Shown here one piece after another: positions 16,261-24,201 of a stretch of 64,000 bases of DNA (within the stretch, counting starts at the first letter, position 1; every line of letters begins with the position of its first letter). Source of the stretch: ZC4RG20 sp963702105 (GTDB lineage Bacteria; Pseudomonadota; Gammaproteobacteria; Steroidobacterales; Rariloculaceae). The position numbers and the translations under genes were made by a program. The notes below the pieces were generated by a model. The model saw only the letters and a program-made list of their open reading frames with translations. It made no database searches and was not told the DNA's origin. The stretch is taken from the NCBI GenBank assembly GCA_963702105.1, contig OY969712.1, positions 1,302,001 to 1,366,000 of the forward strand, given 5' to 3'.

Positions 16261-16336
16261 TGGCGCTCCCTACGAGAATCGAACTCGTGTTTCCGCCTTG
16301 AGAGGGCGGCGTCCTAGACCGCTAGACGAAGGGAGC
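16261..16336 (-). tRNA. tRNA-Glu (CUC)
   Basis: Read leftward from 16336: acceptor stem GCTCCCT / AGGGAGC, T-arm with GTTCGATTC, and an anticodon arm CCGCC-CTCTCAA-GGCGG giving anticodon CTC, which decodes GAG. The 3' CCA is encoded (16261-16263). The overall sequence closely follows bacterial tRNA-Glu (TTCGTCTAGCGG D-arm). Confidence 0.95.
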
Positions 16337-16365
16337 GCTGGGTGCTTCGGCTCGGCGAGGGCTGC

Positions 16366-16372
16366 TATGATA
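16366..16372. promoter_or_regulatory. Symmetric -10 element between tRNA-Glu and pcnB
   Basis: TATGATA reads as TATGAT rightward and TATCAT leftward, so one 7-bp element can serve both the divergent tRNA-Glu (start 30 nt away) and pcnB (start 36 nt away). No strong -35 is visible on either side. Position fits both genes. Confidence 0.45.
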
Positions 16373-16407
16373 ACCAGGTTTTGTGTACGGATAAATATGG
16401 AAGCTGA

Positions 16408-17754
16408 TTGAACCCGAGCGACACCCAGCCGCGGCCCCGGCCCACGATCATTCCGCGTTCCGAGCACGCCATCAGTCGGGCCAACATCTCGAGCAGCGCA
16501 CTCAAGGTGCTCTACCGCCTCAAGAACGCGGGCTTCGCCGCGTTTCTCGTCGGCGGCGGCGTCCGCGATCTGCTCCTCGAGCGTCACCCCAAGGATTTCG
16601 ACGTCGTCACCGACGCGCTGCCCGAGGACATCAGCGAGCTGTTCCGTAACTGCCGGCTCATCGGCCGGCGCTTTCGGCTCGCGCACGTGCGCTTCGGGCG
16701 CGACATCATCGAGGTCGCCACCTTCCGCGCGGCCGCGGGCGAGGAGCACGAGGACAGGCTCCACTCGGACTCGGGCCGCATCCTGCGCGACAACGTCTAC
16801 GGCACCATCGACGAGGACGTGTGGCGCCGGGACTTCACGGTCAATGCCCTCTATTACAACATCGCGGACTTCACGGTCTGGGATTACACGACGGGGCTCG
16901 AGGACGTCCGCCATCGCACCCTGCGCCTCATCGGCGACCCCGTCACGCGCTACCGGGAAGACCCGGTGCGCATGCTGCGCGCGGTGCGGCTCGCGGCCAA
17001 GCTGGATTTCACGATCTCGCCCGAGGCCGCCGCGCCGCTTTCGGAGCTGGCCGAGCTGCTGCTCGACGTCCCGCCCGCGCGGCTTTTCGACGAGGTGCTG
17101 AAGCTGTTCCATGCCGGGCACGCCGTGACGAGCTTCGAGATGCTGCGCCGGCACGGCCTGTTCGACTACCTGTTCCCGCTGACGGCGACCGCGCTCGAAG
17201 GCGAGCACGAGCACGAAGCCCTCGAGTTCATTCGCGAGGGCCTTCGCAACACCGACGCCCGCGTGCACGAGGACAAGCCCGTGACGCCCATGTTCCTCTA
17301 TGCCGTTTTCTTGTGGCCCGCGATCAAGCACCTAGCAGCCGAGATCGAGGCCGAAACCGGCGACGGCGCGGGCGCCGCGCTCATCGAGGCCGCCCACCGC
17401 GTCGTCGGCGAGCAGCAGGGGCATACGACGTTTCCGAAGCGCTTCAGCATTCCCATGAAGGAAATCCTGGCCATGCAGCCGCGCTTCGAAAGCCGTCAGG
17501 GCCCCCGGGCCCAGCGCCTGCTCGAGCACAAGCGCTTCCGCGCGGCCTACGATTTCATGCTCCTGCGCAGCCGCTGCGGCGAGGTCCCGGCCGAGGCCGC
17601 CGATTGGTGGACCAACATACAGGAGCTCCCCGAGGGCGAGCAGCGGCAGGCCTTCGGCGGCAAGCGGCGGCGGCGCTCGGGCCGGCGGCGGCGCGGCGGG
17701 CGAGGCGGGGACCGCGGTGCGTCCGATGAGGCGCGCGATTCCGCCCCTTCCTGA
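16408..17754 (+). CDS. pcnB: Poly(A) polymerase I
   Basis: 448 aa. Nucleotidyltransferase motif GGGVRDLLLERHPKDFDVV with the two catalytic Asp residues, then FRNCRLIGRRFRLAHVRFG and ATFR, all characteristic of bacterial PcnB rather than CCA-adding enzyme. It adds 3' poly(A) tails that promote RNA decay, in the cytosol. The conserved TIIPRSEHAISRANIS region requires a start before it; the only candidate is TTG 16408 with GGAAG 5 nt upstream. A rare start is notable because E. coli pcnB also uses a non-standard start to limit expression. The C-terminus is very Arg/Gly-rich (KRRRRSGRRRRGGRGG), as in other long PcnB proteins. Confidence 0.95.
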   Translation: MNPSDTQPRPRPTIIPRSEHAISRANISSSALKVLYRLKNAGFAAFLVGGGVRDLLLERHPKDFDVVTDALPEDISELFRNCRLIGRRFRLAHVRFGRDIIEVATFRAAAGEEHEDRLHSDSGRILRDNVYGTIDEDVWRRDFTVNALYYNIADFTVWDYTTGLEDVRHRTLRLIGDPVTRYREDPVRMLRAVRLAAKLDFTISPEAAAPLSELAELLLDVPPARLFDEVLKLFHAGHAVTSFEMLRRHGLFDYLFPLTATALEGEHEHEALEFIREGLRNTDARVHEDKPVTPMFLYAVFLWPAIKHLAAEIEAETGDGAGAALIEAAHRVVGEQQGHTTFPKRFSIPMKEILAMQPRFESRQGPRAQRLLEHKRFRAAYDFMLLRSRCGEVPAEAADWWTNIQELPEGEQRQAFGGKRRRRSGRRRRGGRGGDRGASDEARDSAPS

Positions 17755-17755
17755 C

Positions 17756-17783
17756 TTGGCTCGGGCCGAAAAATCCTTAAAGT
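17756..17783 (+). promoter_or_regulatory. Possible promoter for the deoxynucleoside kinase
   Basis: TTGGCT (17756-17761) and TAAAGT (17778-17783) with a 16-bp spacer lie immediately after the pcnB stop and 42 nt before the kinase start. Four of six bases match each consensus hexamer, so it is only plausible. Confidence 0.35.
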
Positions 17784-17825
17784 CTCGGTAGCCGGCGCTG
17801 CGCGCCGCTGGGAAGCGGTTTCCTG

Positions 17826-18500
17826 ATGAGTGAGGGGCAAGAGGTCATCGCCGTGGACGGGCCGCGTTTCATCGTGGTCGAGGGGCCGATCGGCGTGGGG
17901 AAGACTAGCCTGGCGAAGCGGCTCGCCGAGAGCTTCGCGAGCGAGCTCCTCCTCGAGCAGGCCGAGGAGAACCCGTTTCTCGAGCGCTTCTATCGCAACC
18001 CGCGCCATGCGGCGCTCCCGGCGCAGCTGTTCTTTCTATTTCAGCGCGCGCGCCAGATCGAGCAGATCCGGCAGAACGACTTGTTCTCCCCGGTGCGCAT
18101 CGCGGATTTTTTGTTCGACAAGGACAGGCTATTCGCCGAGCTCAACCTCGATCCGAACGAGCTCAGGCTGTACGATCAGGTCGCCGCGACGCTCGAGCTC
18201 AACCCGCCGCGCCCGGACCTCGTGATCTATCTGCAGGCGCCGGCGGACGTCCTCATGCGCCGCGTGGCGGGGCGCGGCATCGGCTACGAGCAGCTCATCG
18301 ACCAGGCCTATCTCGAGCGGCTCAATCAGGCCTACGCGAAGTTCTTCTATGACTTCGACGCCGCGCCGCTGCTCATCGTGAACGCGGCGTCGATCGATCC
18401 GATCCATCGCGAGTCGGACTACCGGGAGCTGCTCCGGACCATCCTGAGGATCAAGCGCGGGCGCCATTTCTACAACGCCTCGGCGGCCGCATTCGGCTGA
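17826..18500 (+). CDS. Deoxynucleoside kinase (dAdo/dCyd kinase family)
   Basis: 224 aa. P-loop GPIGVGKTSLAKRL near the N-terminus, then PRPDLVIYLQAPADVLMRR and a lid-like RVAGRGIGYEQ, typical of the dNK family. It phosphorylates deoxynucleosides for salvage in the cytosol. The position between pcnB and panC is where many Gammaproteobacteria carry folK and panB; here neither is present. Similar kinases occupy this slot in some lineages and are often mis-annotated as part of folate synthesis. ATG 17826 has GGAAG about 11 nt upstream. Substrate preference cannot be read. Confidence 0.9.
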   Translation: MSEGQEVIAVDGPRFIVVEGPIGVGKTSLAKRLAESFASELLLEQAEENPFLERFYRNPRHAALPAQLFFLFQRARQIEQIRQNDLFSPVRIADFLFDKDRLFAELNLDPNELRLYDQVAATLELNPPRPDLVIYLQAPADVLMRRVAGRGIGYEQLIDQAYLERLNQAYAKFFYDFDAAPLLIVNAASIDPIHRESDYRELLRTILRIKRGRHFYNASAAAFG

Positions 18501-18544
18501 TACAATGCCGGACCCCGCGGGAGCGGTAGCGAGCAGGTGCCGCC

Positions 18545-19402
18545 TTGTCGTCAATCCAAACGGTCGCAACGGGCGCCGCAGTGCGCGAGCGCGTCGCCGC
18601 GTGGCGGCGTGCCGGACAAACAGTGGCCCTCGTGCCGACCATGGGGAACCTGCACGGCGGCCACCTGAGTCTCGCGCGGCTTGCGCGCCGAATCGCCGAC
18701 CGTGTCGTCATGAGCATCTTTGTGAATCCGACCCAGTTCGGCGAGGGCGAGGACTTCGCGGGCTATCCGCGCACGCTCGATGAGGACCGCGCGCAGCTCG
18801 AAGCCGAAAGCGCCGTCGATCTGCTGTTCGTGCCCGGCGAGCGGGAGATATACCCCTTCGGCACGCGCGAGGCCGTGCGGCTCGTGCTGCCCGCGCTCGC
18901 CCGCGAGCTCTGCGGCGCGAGCCGGCCGGGCCATTTCGACGGCGTCGCTTCGGTCGTCTGCCGGCTGCTGAACATCGTCGCCCCGCACGCGCTCGTGTTG
19001 GGCCGCAAGGACTATCAACAGCGCGTGCTCGTCGAGCTTATGGCTCGCGATCTGCACCTGCCCGTGCGCATCGTGGCCGGCCGTACGGTCCGGGAGGCCG
19101 ACGGCCTCGCGATGAGCTCGCGGAATCGCTACCTGACCGACGAGGAGCGCCGTCGGGCGCCGCGGCTGCACGCGCTGCTCGCCGAGGCCGCGGCCGAGCT
19201 GCGTGCGGGCGGGCGCGACCTTTCGGCGCTCGAGCGCGCGACGGCTGCTGCGCTCGCGGAGGCGGGCCTTCGGCCGGATTACGTAGAGGTGCGGCGGGCC
19301 CGGGATCTCGCACGGCCTGCAGAGGCCGAGGCGGGACCCTTCGTCGTCCTCGGCGCCGCCTGGCTGGGGCGAGCCCGCCTCATCGACAACGTCGACGTCT
19401 GA
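18545..19402 (+). CDS. panC: Pantothenate synthetase
   Basis: 285 aa. ATP-binding motifs PTMGNLHGGH and MSSRNRYL, with IFVNPTQFGEGEDFAGYPR and VLGRKDYQQ, are diagnostic. It condenses pantoate and beta-alanine with ATP to give pantothenate. The start is TTG 18545 (LSSIQTVATG), matching the family N-terminus; no ATG is available. A TACAAT at 18501-18506 could be a -10. panB and panD are not in the window. Convergent with the diguanylate cyclase gene. Confidence 0.95.
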   Translation: MSSIQTVATGAAVRERVAAWRRAGQTVALVPTMGNLHGGHLSLARLARRIADRVVMSIFVNPTQFGEGEDFAGYPRTLDEDRAQLEAESAVDLLFVPGEREIYPFGTREAVRLVLPALARELCGASRPGHFDGVASVVCRLLNIVAPHALVLGRKDYQQRVLVELMARDLHLPVRIVAGRTVREADGLAMSSRNRYLTDEERRRAPRLHALLAEAAAELRAGGRDLSALERATAAALAEAGLRPDYVEVRRARDLARPAEAEAGPFVVLGAAWLGRARLIDNVDV

Positions 19403-19432
19403 GGCGCGGCCGCGCCGCGCCCCGCGGAGGCA

Positions 19433-20413
19433 CTAGCGCTCGACGCGCACGCGGTCCCGGCCCGCGGCCTTGGCCGCGTACATTGCAAAGTCGGCGCGGT
19501 GGATGAGCTCGTCGAGCGTGTCGCCCGCGCGCGCCTCGGTCACCCCGATCGAAATGGTCACGGGCGTCGGTAGGCTCGCCGGCGAGCGCGCCTTGAGCTG
19601 CTCGCGCAGGCGCTCGGCGGTCTGCGCCGCGTGCGCCTCGCCGATGCCGGGCAGCAGGACGGAGAATTCGTCGCCGCCGAACCGGGCGATGAGGTCCGTC
19701 GGGCGCAGGTACTCGCGCAAGGTGGCCGCGACGGCCGCGAGCACGCGGTCGCCCGCGATGTGGCCGCAGCGGTCGTTGTAGTACTTGAACCCGTCGATAT
19801 CGACCATCATGAGGCAGAGCGGCTCGGCCGAACGGTTCGCGCGCGCGAGCTCGCGGTCGAACATCTGGTGCATCCAGCGGCGATTGCCGAGCCCGGTCAG
19901 GGCGTCGGTCATCGCGTTGTGCTCCGCGCGGCGCAAAATTCCCAAGCTGTTCGCGATGTACTCGTTGTCCGAGCGCACGCGCTCGGACAACACGATGAGC
20001 AGGTTCTTGGCAAAGGCGTGCGAGCGGTCCACGAGCTGCCACAGGATGCCGTGGCTGATGACCATGAGGTGCGAGGATTCGGTCGCGACGACGTAGGCGG
20101 AGGGGTCCTTGTCCTCGATGAGCGACATCTCCCCGGCGCACGAGCCCGGCGGAAGGTCCGCGATCTTCGGAGCGTCGAGCGCCCCGAGGTGCACGGCCAG
20201 CTGGCCCGTGAGCACGACGTAGACGCAGCGGTTCGTGCGCTCGGGCGAGAGCAGTACCTGACCGGGGTCGATATCTATGCGCCCGCACTGCGGCAGCAGG
20301 TCCACGACGGCGTCGACGTCGACGCCGCGGAACAGGGCGATGCTGTCCAGCAGCGAACGCTTGAAGTCGGAGTCGATCGCGTTTGTCAGCGAGTCGATGC
20401 TGACGGTACTCAT
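19433..20413 (-). CDS. Diguanylate cyclase with cyclic-nucleotide-binding-type input domain
   Basis: 326 aa from ATG 20411-20413 (GGAAAG upstream). Residues 20-150 form a cNMP/Crp-type sensor domain (LLSPERTNRCVYVVLTGQLA, LPPGSCAGEMSLIED). The GGDEF domain follows (MTDALTGLGNRRW, FGGDEFSVLL), with an intact active site and an RPTD inhibitory I-site five residues before GGDEF. It should make c-di-GMP under control of a small ligand, with product feedback. No helix-turn-helix, no membrane segment. It lies downstream of the PPK2 gene in the same direction, separated by a tandem repeat. Confidence 0.92.
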   Translation of the reverse strand: MSTVSIDSLTNAIDSDFKRSLLDSIALFRGVDVDAVVDLLPQCGRIDIDPGQVLLSPERTNRCVYVVLTGQLAVHLGALDAPKIADLPPGSCAGEMSLIEDKDPSAYVVATESSHLMVISHGILWQLVDRSHAFAKNLLIVLSERVRSDNEYIANSLGILRRAEHNAMTDALTGLGNRRWMHQMFDRELARANRSAEPLCLMMVDIDGFKYYNDRCGHIAGDRVLAAVAATLREYLRPTDLIARFGGDEFSVLLPGIGEAHAAQTAERLREQLKARSPASLPTPVTISIGVTEARAGDTLDELIHRADFAMYAAKAAGRDRVRVER

Positions 20414-20530
20414 AGGCTTTCCGCAGCCCTTCGAACAGGCGAATGCTAAGCGAAATGGGCGAAAATTCAGTGACGCAGTCGGCAGTCGGGGGCCCCGGGC
20501 GGCCTGCCGGCCGGAGGGCGGCCGAGCTCG

Positions 20531-20600
20531 CTCGAGCCAGTTCGAGCCAGTTCGAGCCAATTCGAGCTAGTTCGGGCTGGTTCCAGCTAGTTCGAGCTCA
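20531..20600. repeat. Seven-unit 10-bp tandem repeat
   Basis: Seven consecutive 10-bp units related to TTCGAGCCAG run across the 3' end of the PPK2 gene (its stop is at 20587-20589) into the spacer before the diguanylate cyclase. Units drift to TTCGAGCTAG and TTCGGGCTGG. A slippage-prone array at the end of a coding region. Confidence 0.8.
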
Positions 20601-21456
20601 GGTTCTTCCGGCACTGTTCGAGTGCGTCCAGGGCTTCGCCGGAAAGCTTCGGGAAGTCGATGTCGATGCGCGCGAAGGCGTCGTTGACGAGCTTGGCGAC
20701 CTGCCAGCGCATATAGGGCTTGTCGTCTGCGGGGATCGCGTACCACGGCGCCCAGGGCGAGGACGTCGCGTTCAGGCACTCCTCGTAGGCGCGCATATAG
20801 GCGTCCCAGAACTTTCGCTCGGCGATGTCGTTGAGGCTGAACTTCCAGCGCTTGTTCGGCCGGTCGATGCGGGCGAGGAAGCGGCGCCGCTGCTCCTCCT
20901 TCGAGACGTTGAGCCAGAACTTGAGGATGACGGTGCCGTTCTCGGCGAGCTGGCGCTCGTGGGCGCGGATGGCTTCGAAGCGGTTGTGCCAGATGGCGGG
21001 GGAGGTGGGATTCGGGAGGTGCTGCGCCTCGAGGAACTCCGGGTGCACGCGCACGACGAGCACTTCCTCGTAGTAGCTTCTATTGAAGATGCCGATGTGC
21101 CCGGTCTCGGGAAGCTTGGCCGTCGTGCGCCAGAGAAAGTCGTGGGCGAGCTCGGTTTCCGAGGGACGCTTGAACGAGCTCACGCGCAGTCCCGTCGGGT
21201 TCGTGCCCGTGAACACGTGCCGGATCGTGCTGTCCTTGCCGGCGGCGTCGAGCGCCTGAAACACGAGCAGCAGCGAGTAGCGGTCGTCCGCGTAAAGCTT
21301 GTGCTGCCAGCGGCCGATCTGGTCCTTCTCCTTCTCGAGCTCGGCCTTCCAGTCCGTCGATTTCAACACTTCGTTGCCCGGCGAGGTGGCGGCATCGGCG
21401 ACCTTGAAACCGCCGTCGGTCGGCACACGCAGAGGGTGGGGGGCGGCTTCGAACAT
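20587..21456 (-). CDS. Polyphosphate kinase 2 family protein
   Basis: 289 aa from ATG 21454-21456 (MFEAAPHPLRV) with GGAG upstream; a TTG 36 nt earlier is an alternative. PPK2 hallmarks are LLVFQALDAAGKDSTIRHVF (Walker A), FNRSYYEEVLVVRVHP (Walker B region) and LKFWLNVSKEEQRRRFLAR (lid). It phosphorylates nucleoside mono- or diphosphates with polyphosphate, in the cytosol; the class cannot be fixed by eye. The C-terminal residues lie in the 10-bp tandem repeat, which may vary in length. Its neighbour, a c-di-GMP synthase, suggests stress or nucleotide signalling. Confidence 0.9.
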   Translation of the reverse strand: MFEAAPHPLRVPTDGGFKVADAATSPGNEVLKSTDWKAELEKEKDQIGRWQHKLYADDRYSLLLVFQALDAAGKDSTIRHVFTGTNPTGLRVSSFKRPSETELAHDFLWRTTAKLPETGHIGIFNRSYYEEVLVVRVHPEFLEAQHLPNPTSPAIWHNRFEAIRAHERQLAENGTVILKFWLNVSKEEQRRRFLARIDRPNKRWKFSLNDIAERKFWDAYMRAYEECLNATSSPWAPWYAIPADDKPYMRWQVAKLVNDAFARIDIDFPKLSGEALDALEQCRKNLSSN

Positions 21457-21513
21457 GGCGACTCCGGGTGGTTTGGGTGGTTTGAGCTGCAATTGCGATA
21501 GGGGGGCACGGGT

Positions 21514-22632
21514 CTAAAGTGGCCGGGGTGAGTCGTCGCCGGCGCGCGCGTGCCGCGCGAGGGCCCAGGCGACGTGCTCGCGCACGAGCGCCGAGGCATG
21601 GCCGCGGCGCGCTTCGAGCGCGGCGACGACGGCGGGCTCGGTAGGCGCGTTGCCGAGCGCGACGGCAAGATTGCGCAGCCAGCCGACGTAGCCCGCGCGC
21701 CGGATCGGGCTGCCTTCCGTGCGCCGCGACCATTCGTCCTCGGACCAGCCGAAGAGCTCGGTCAAGGCGGCGGCATCGAGCCCGTGGCGCGGCGCGAAGT
21801 CCGCGACGGCGGTCGGCCGCGCGAACTTGTTCCAGGGGCAAAAGAGCTGGCAGTCGTCGCAGCCGAACACGCGGTTGCCCATGAGCGGGCGCAGCGGCTC
21901 GGGGATCGGCCCGCGCAGCTCGATGGTCAGGTAGGAGATGCAGCGCCGCGCGTCCACCTCGTAGGGAGCAACGATGGCGCCCGTCGGACAGACCTCCAGG
22001 CAGGCAGCGCAGCTTCCGCAATGAGCCGTCGCCGGCGCATCCACGGGCAGCGGCAGGTCCGTGTAGATTTCGCCGAGCAAGAACCAGGAGCCCGCGTCGC
22101 GGTCGATGAGGTTGCTGTGCTTGCCGATCCAGCCGAGGCCCGCGTTGCGCCCCAGGGCCTTCTCGAGCACGGGCGCGCTGTCGGTGAAGACGCGGTAGCC
22201 GAACGGTCCCGTGCGCCGCTCGACGGCCGCGGCGAGCCGCTTGAGCCGGGCGCGCAGCACCTTGTGATAGTCGCGGCCGAGCGCATAGCGGGCGATGTAG
22301 GCGCGCCGTGGATCGGCGAGGACGCGGGCCGCGTCGGCGGCTGCGGGGCCCGGCCAGTAGTCCATGCGCGCCGAGATCACGCGCAGCGTACCCGGCACGA
22401 GCGCCTCGGGACGCGAGCGCTTGCGGCCGTGCCGCGCCATGTAGTCGAGCTCGCCGTGGCGGCCGAGGGCGAGCCAGCGCTCGAGGTGCGCCTCGTCCTC
22501 GCCGAGGGCGGTGCCTGCAATGCCGATGCCGCCGAACCCCAGGGCTGCGGCCTCGCGCCGGATCTCCGTCGCGAGCTCGCTCAGCGCCGCCGCCGTGAGC
22601 TCGCTTCTTTCTGCTGCAGAGGCACCTGCCAT
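21514..22632 (-). CDS. queG: Epoxyqueuosine reductase
   Basis: 372 aa. Two [4Fe-4S] clusters are signalled by CGSCAACLEVCP and CDDCQLFCPW. FGGIGIAG near the start and YHKVLRARLKRLA are family features. It reduces epoxyqueuosine to queuosine in tRNA using cobalamin. In many Gammaproteobacteria it sits beside nnr and tsaE, as here. ATG 22630-22632 faces the nnr start across only 21 bases; TATACT on the minus strand ends 6 bases before it, so the transcript is probably leaderless. A C-terminal HEAT-like stretch (NLAVALGNAPTEPAVVAAL) is present as usual. Confidence 0.95.
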   Translation of the reverse strand: MAGASAAERSELTAAALSELATEIRREAAALGFGGIGIAGTALGEDEAHLERWLALGRHGELDYMARHGRKRSRPEALVPGTLRVISARMDYWPGPAAADAARVLADPRRAYIARYALGRDYHKVLRARLKRLAAAVERRTGPFGYRVFTDSAPVLEKALGRNAGLGWIGKHSNLIDRDAGSWFLLGEIYTDLPLPVDAPATAHCGSCAACLEVCPTGAIVAPYEVDARRCISYLTIELRGPIPEPLRPLMGNRVFGCDDCQLFCPWNKFARPTAVADFAPRHGLDAAALTELFGWSEDEWSRRTEGSPIRRAGYVGWLRNLAVALGNAPTEPAVVAALEARRGHASALVREHVAWALARHARAGDDSPRPL

Positions 22633-22654
22633 GGGCCAAGTATAATCGGCCCAA
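22632..22654. promoter_or_regulatory. Symmetric divergent promoter, queG/nnr
   Basis: The two start codons are separated by 21 bp (22633-22653). The spacer is an inverted repeat TGGGCC-N10-GGCCCA whose centre holds overlapping -10 elements, TATAAT rightward (22641-22646) and TATACT leftward (22639-22644). Each lies about 6-8 bases before an ATG, so transcription would start at or next to the start codon in both directions. No clear -35 is visible. Confidence 0.55.
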
Positions 22655-24201
22655 TGGACGCGCCCCGCGACAAGCTGCCCGAAGCCGTCTACGCGGCCGC
22701 GCAGGTGCGGGGCATCGATCGAGCGGCCATCGACGGGCTCGGGATCGCCGGCTACGAGCTCATGGGCCGGGCCGGGGAGGCCGCGCTCGAGGTGCTGCGG
22801 CGCCGCTGGCCGGATGCCCACAAGGTCGCCGTCTACTGCGGAGCGGGCAACAACGCGGGCGACGGCTACGTCGTCGCGCGGTTGGCCCGGGCCGCCGGTC
22901 TCTCGGTCCGCGTCGCGGCCGTGGCGGCTCCCGAGAAGCTCGCGGGCGATGCTTTGCGCGCATTCGAAGACTGCCGCGCCGCCGGCGTCCCGATCGCGCC
23001 CTTCGGCGATCGCGCCGAAGCGGCGTTCGCGCCTGACGTGGTCGTCGACGCGCTGCTCGGCACGGGCCTTGCCCGGACCGTCGAAGGCGGGTTCGCACAG
23101 GCCGTTGCGCGCATCAACGCGGCGGCCGTCCCCGTGCTCGCGCTCGACGTGCCCTCGGGCCTCGATGCCGACCGCGGCCTGCCGTTCGGCTGCGCCGTCC
23201 GGGCGTCGGCCACGGTCACGTTCGTCGGGCTCAAGCAAGGTCTGTTCCTCGGTACAGCGCCGGATTTCACGGGCGAGCTCGAATTCGCGGATCTCATGCT
23301 GCCGGCGGAGCTCACGGCCGGCCTCGCGCCGCGGCTGCGACGGCTCACCCTCGCATCCCTGCGGGCGGCGCTGCCGCCGCGTGCGCGCACCGCGCACAAA
23401 GGCACGAACGGCCGGCTCCTGCTCGTCGGCGGCGGGCCGGGCACGGCCGGCGCGATCCGGCTCGCGGCCGAGGCTGCGCTGCGCGTCGGCGCCGGGCTCG
23501 TCTACGTCGGGACGGACCGCGACAGCGTCGGGACCGTGCTCTCAGGCCGCGCCGAGCTCATGTGCCGGCCCGTTGCCGCGGCCGAGGAGCTCGACCCGCT
23601 GCTCGCGATGGCGGACGGCGTGGTGCTCGGTCCCGGCCTCGGCCGGTCGGACTGGGCGCGCGCGCTCTGGCATCGGGTCATGGCATCCGGCCTACCGCTC
23701 GTGCTCGACGCCGACGGCCTGAACCTGCTGGCGGAGCTCGGCCACGGGCCGCGCGCGGGCCGCGGCGATTGGGTCCTGACGCCCCATCCCGGTGAGGCCG
23801 GGCGGCTGCTCGGGTCCGACGCAGGCACGGTGCAGAATGATCGGCTCGCGGCGGTCACGGCGCTCGCGCGGCGCTTCGGGGCCGCAGTGGTGCTCAAGGG
23901 CGCCTGCACCCTGATCGGCGTGCCGGAAGCGGGCGGCGCGGCGCCCGCGAACGGAGCCGCCGGCGTCGCCGTCCACGTCTGCGACTACGGCAACCCGGGC
24001 ATGGGCACGGCCGGGGTCGGCGACGTGCTTTCGGGCGTGCTCGGCGGGTTGGTCGTGCAGTTGGGGGATCTTCCCGAGGCCGCGCGCACCGGCGTGCTGC
24101 TGCACGCGCTCGCGGGCGACTCAGCGGCCGCGGACGGGGAGCGCGGGCTCGTGGCGGGCGACCTCATGCCGCAACTTCGTCGATGGTCGAATCCCCGCTG
24201 A
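22654..24201 (+). CDS. nnr: Bifunctional NAD(P)H-hydrate epimerase / ADP-dependent dehydratase
   Basis: 515 aa with both halves of the YjeF family. Residues about 10-215 are the epimerase (YCGAGNNAGDGYVVARLA, VVDALLGTGL, LDVPSGLDAD). Residues about 225-515 are the ADP-dependent dehydratase (HKGTNGRLLLVGGGPGTAGA, LTPHPGEAGRLL, GNPGMGTAGVGDVLSGVLGG). It repairs hydrated NAD(P)H. ATG 22654 follows a TATAAT by 7 bases with no ribosome binding site, so it is probably leaderless. Its stop overlaps the tsaE start by 19 nt. Confidence 0.95.
   Translation: MDAPRDKLPEAVYAAAQVRGIDRAAIDGLGIAGYELMGRAGEAALEVLRRRWPDAHKVAVYCGAGNNAGDGYVVARLARAAGLSVRVAAVAAPEKLAGDALRAFEDCRAAGVPIAPFGDRAEAAFAPDVVVDALLGTGLARTVEGGFAQAVARINAAAVPVLALDVPSGLDADRGLPFGCAVRASATVTFVGLKQGLFLGTAPDFTGELEFADLMLPAELTAGLAPRLRRLTLASLRAALPPRARTAHKGTNGRLLLVGGGPGTAGAIRLAAEAALRVGAGLVYVGTDRDSVGTVLSGRAELMCRPVAAAEELDPLLAMADGVVLGPGLGRSDWARALWHRVMASGLPLVLDADGLNLLAELGHGPRAGRGDWVLTPHPGEAGRLLGSDAGTVQNDRLAAVTALARRFGAAVVLKGACTLIGVPEAGGAAPANGAAGVAVHVCDYGNPGMGTAGVGDVLSGVLGGLVVQLGDLPEAARTGVLLHALAGDSAAADGERGLVAGDLMPQLRRWSNPR

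Noticed and set aside
20531..20600. CRISPR-like array
   Set aside because: Units are contiguous 10-mers without spacers and no cas genes are nearby.
23058..23074. Sigma-54-like CGGCACG-N4-TTGCC
   Set aside because: It lies inside nnr, encodes part of a conserved LLGTGLA segment and lacks the leading T; coding constraint explains it.
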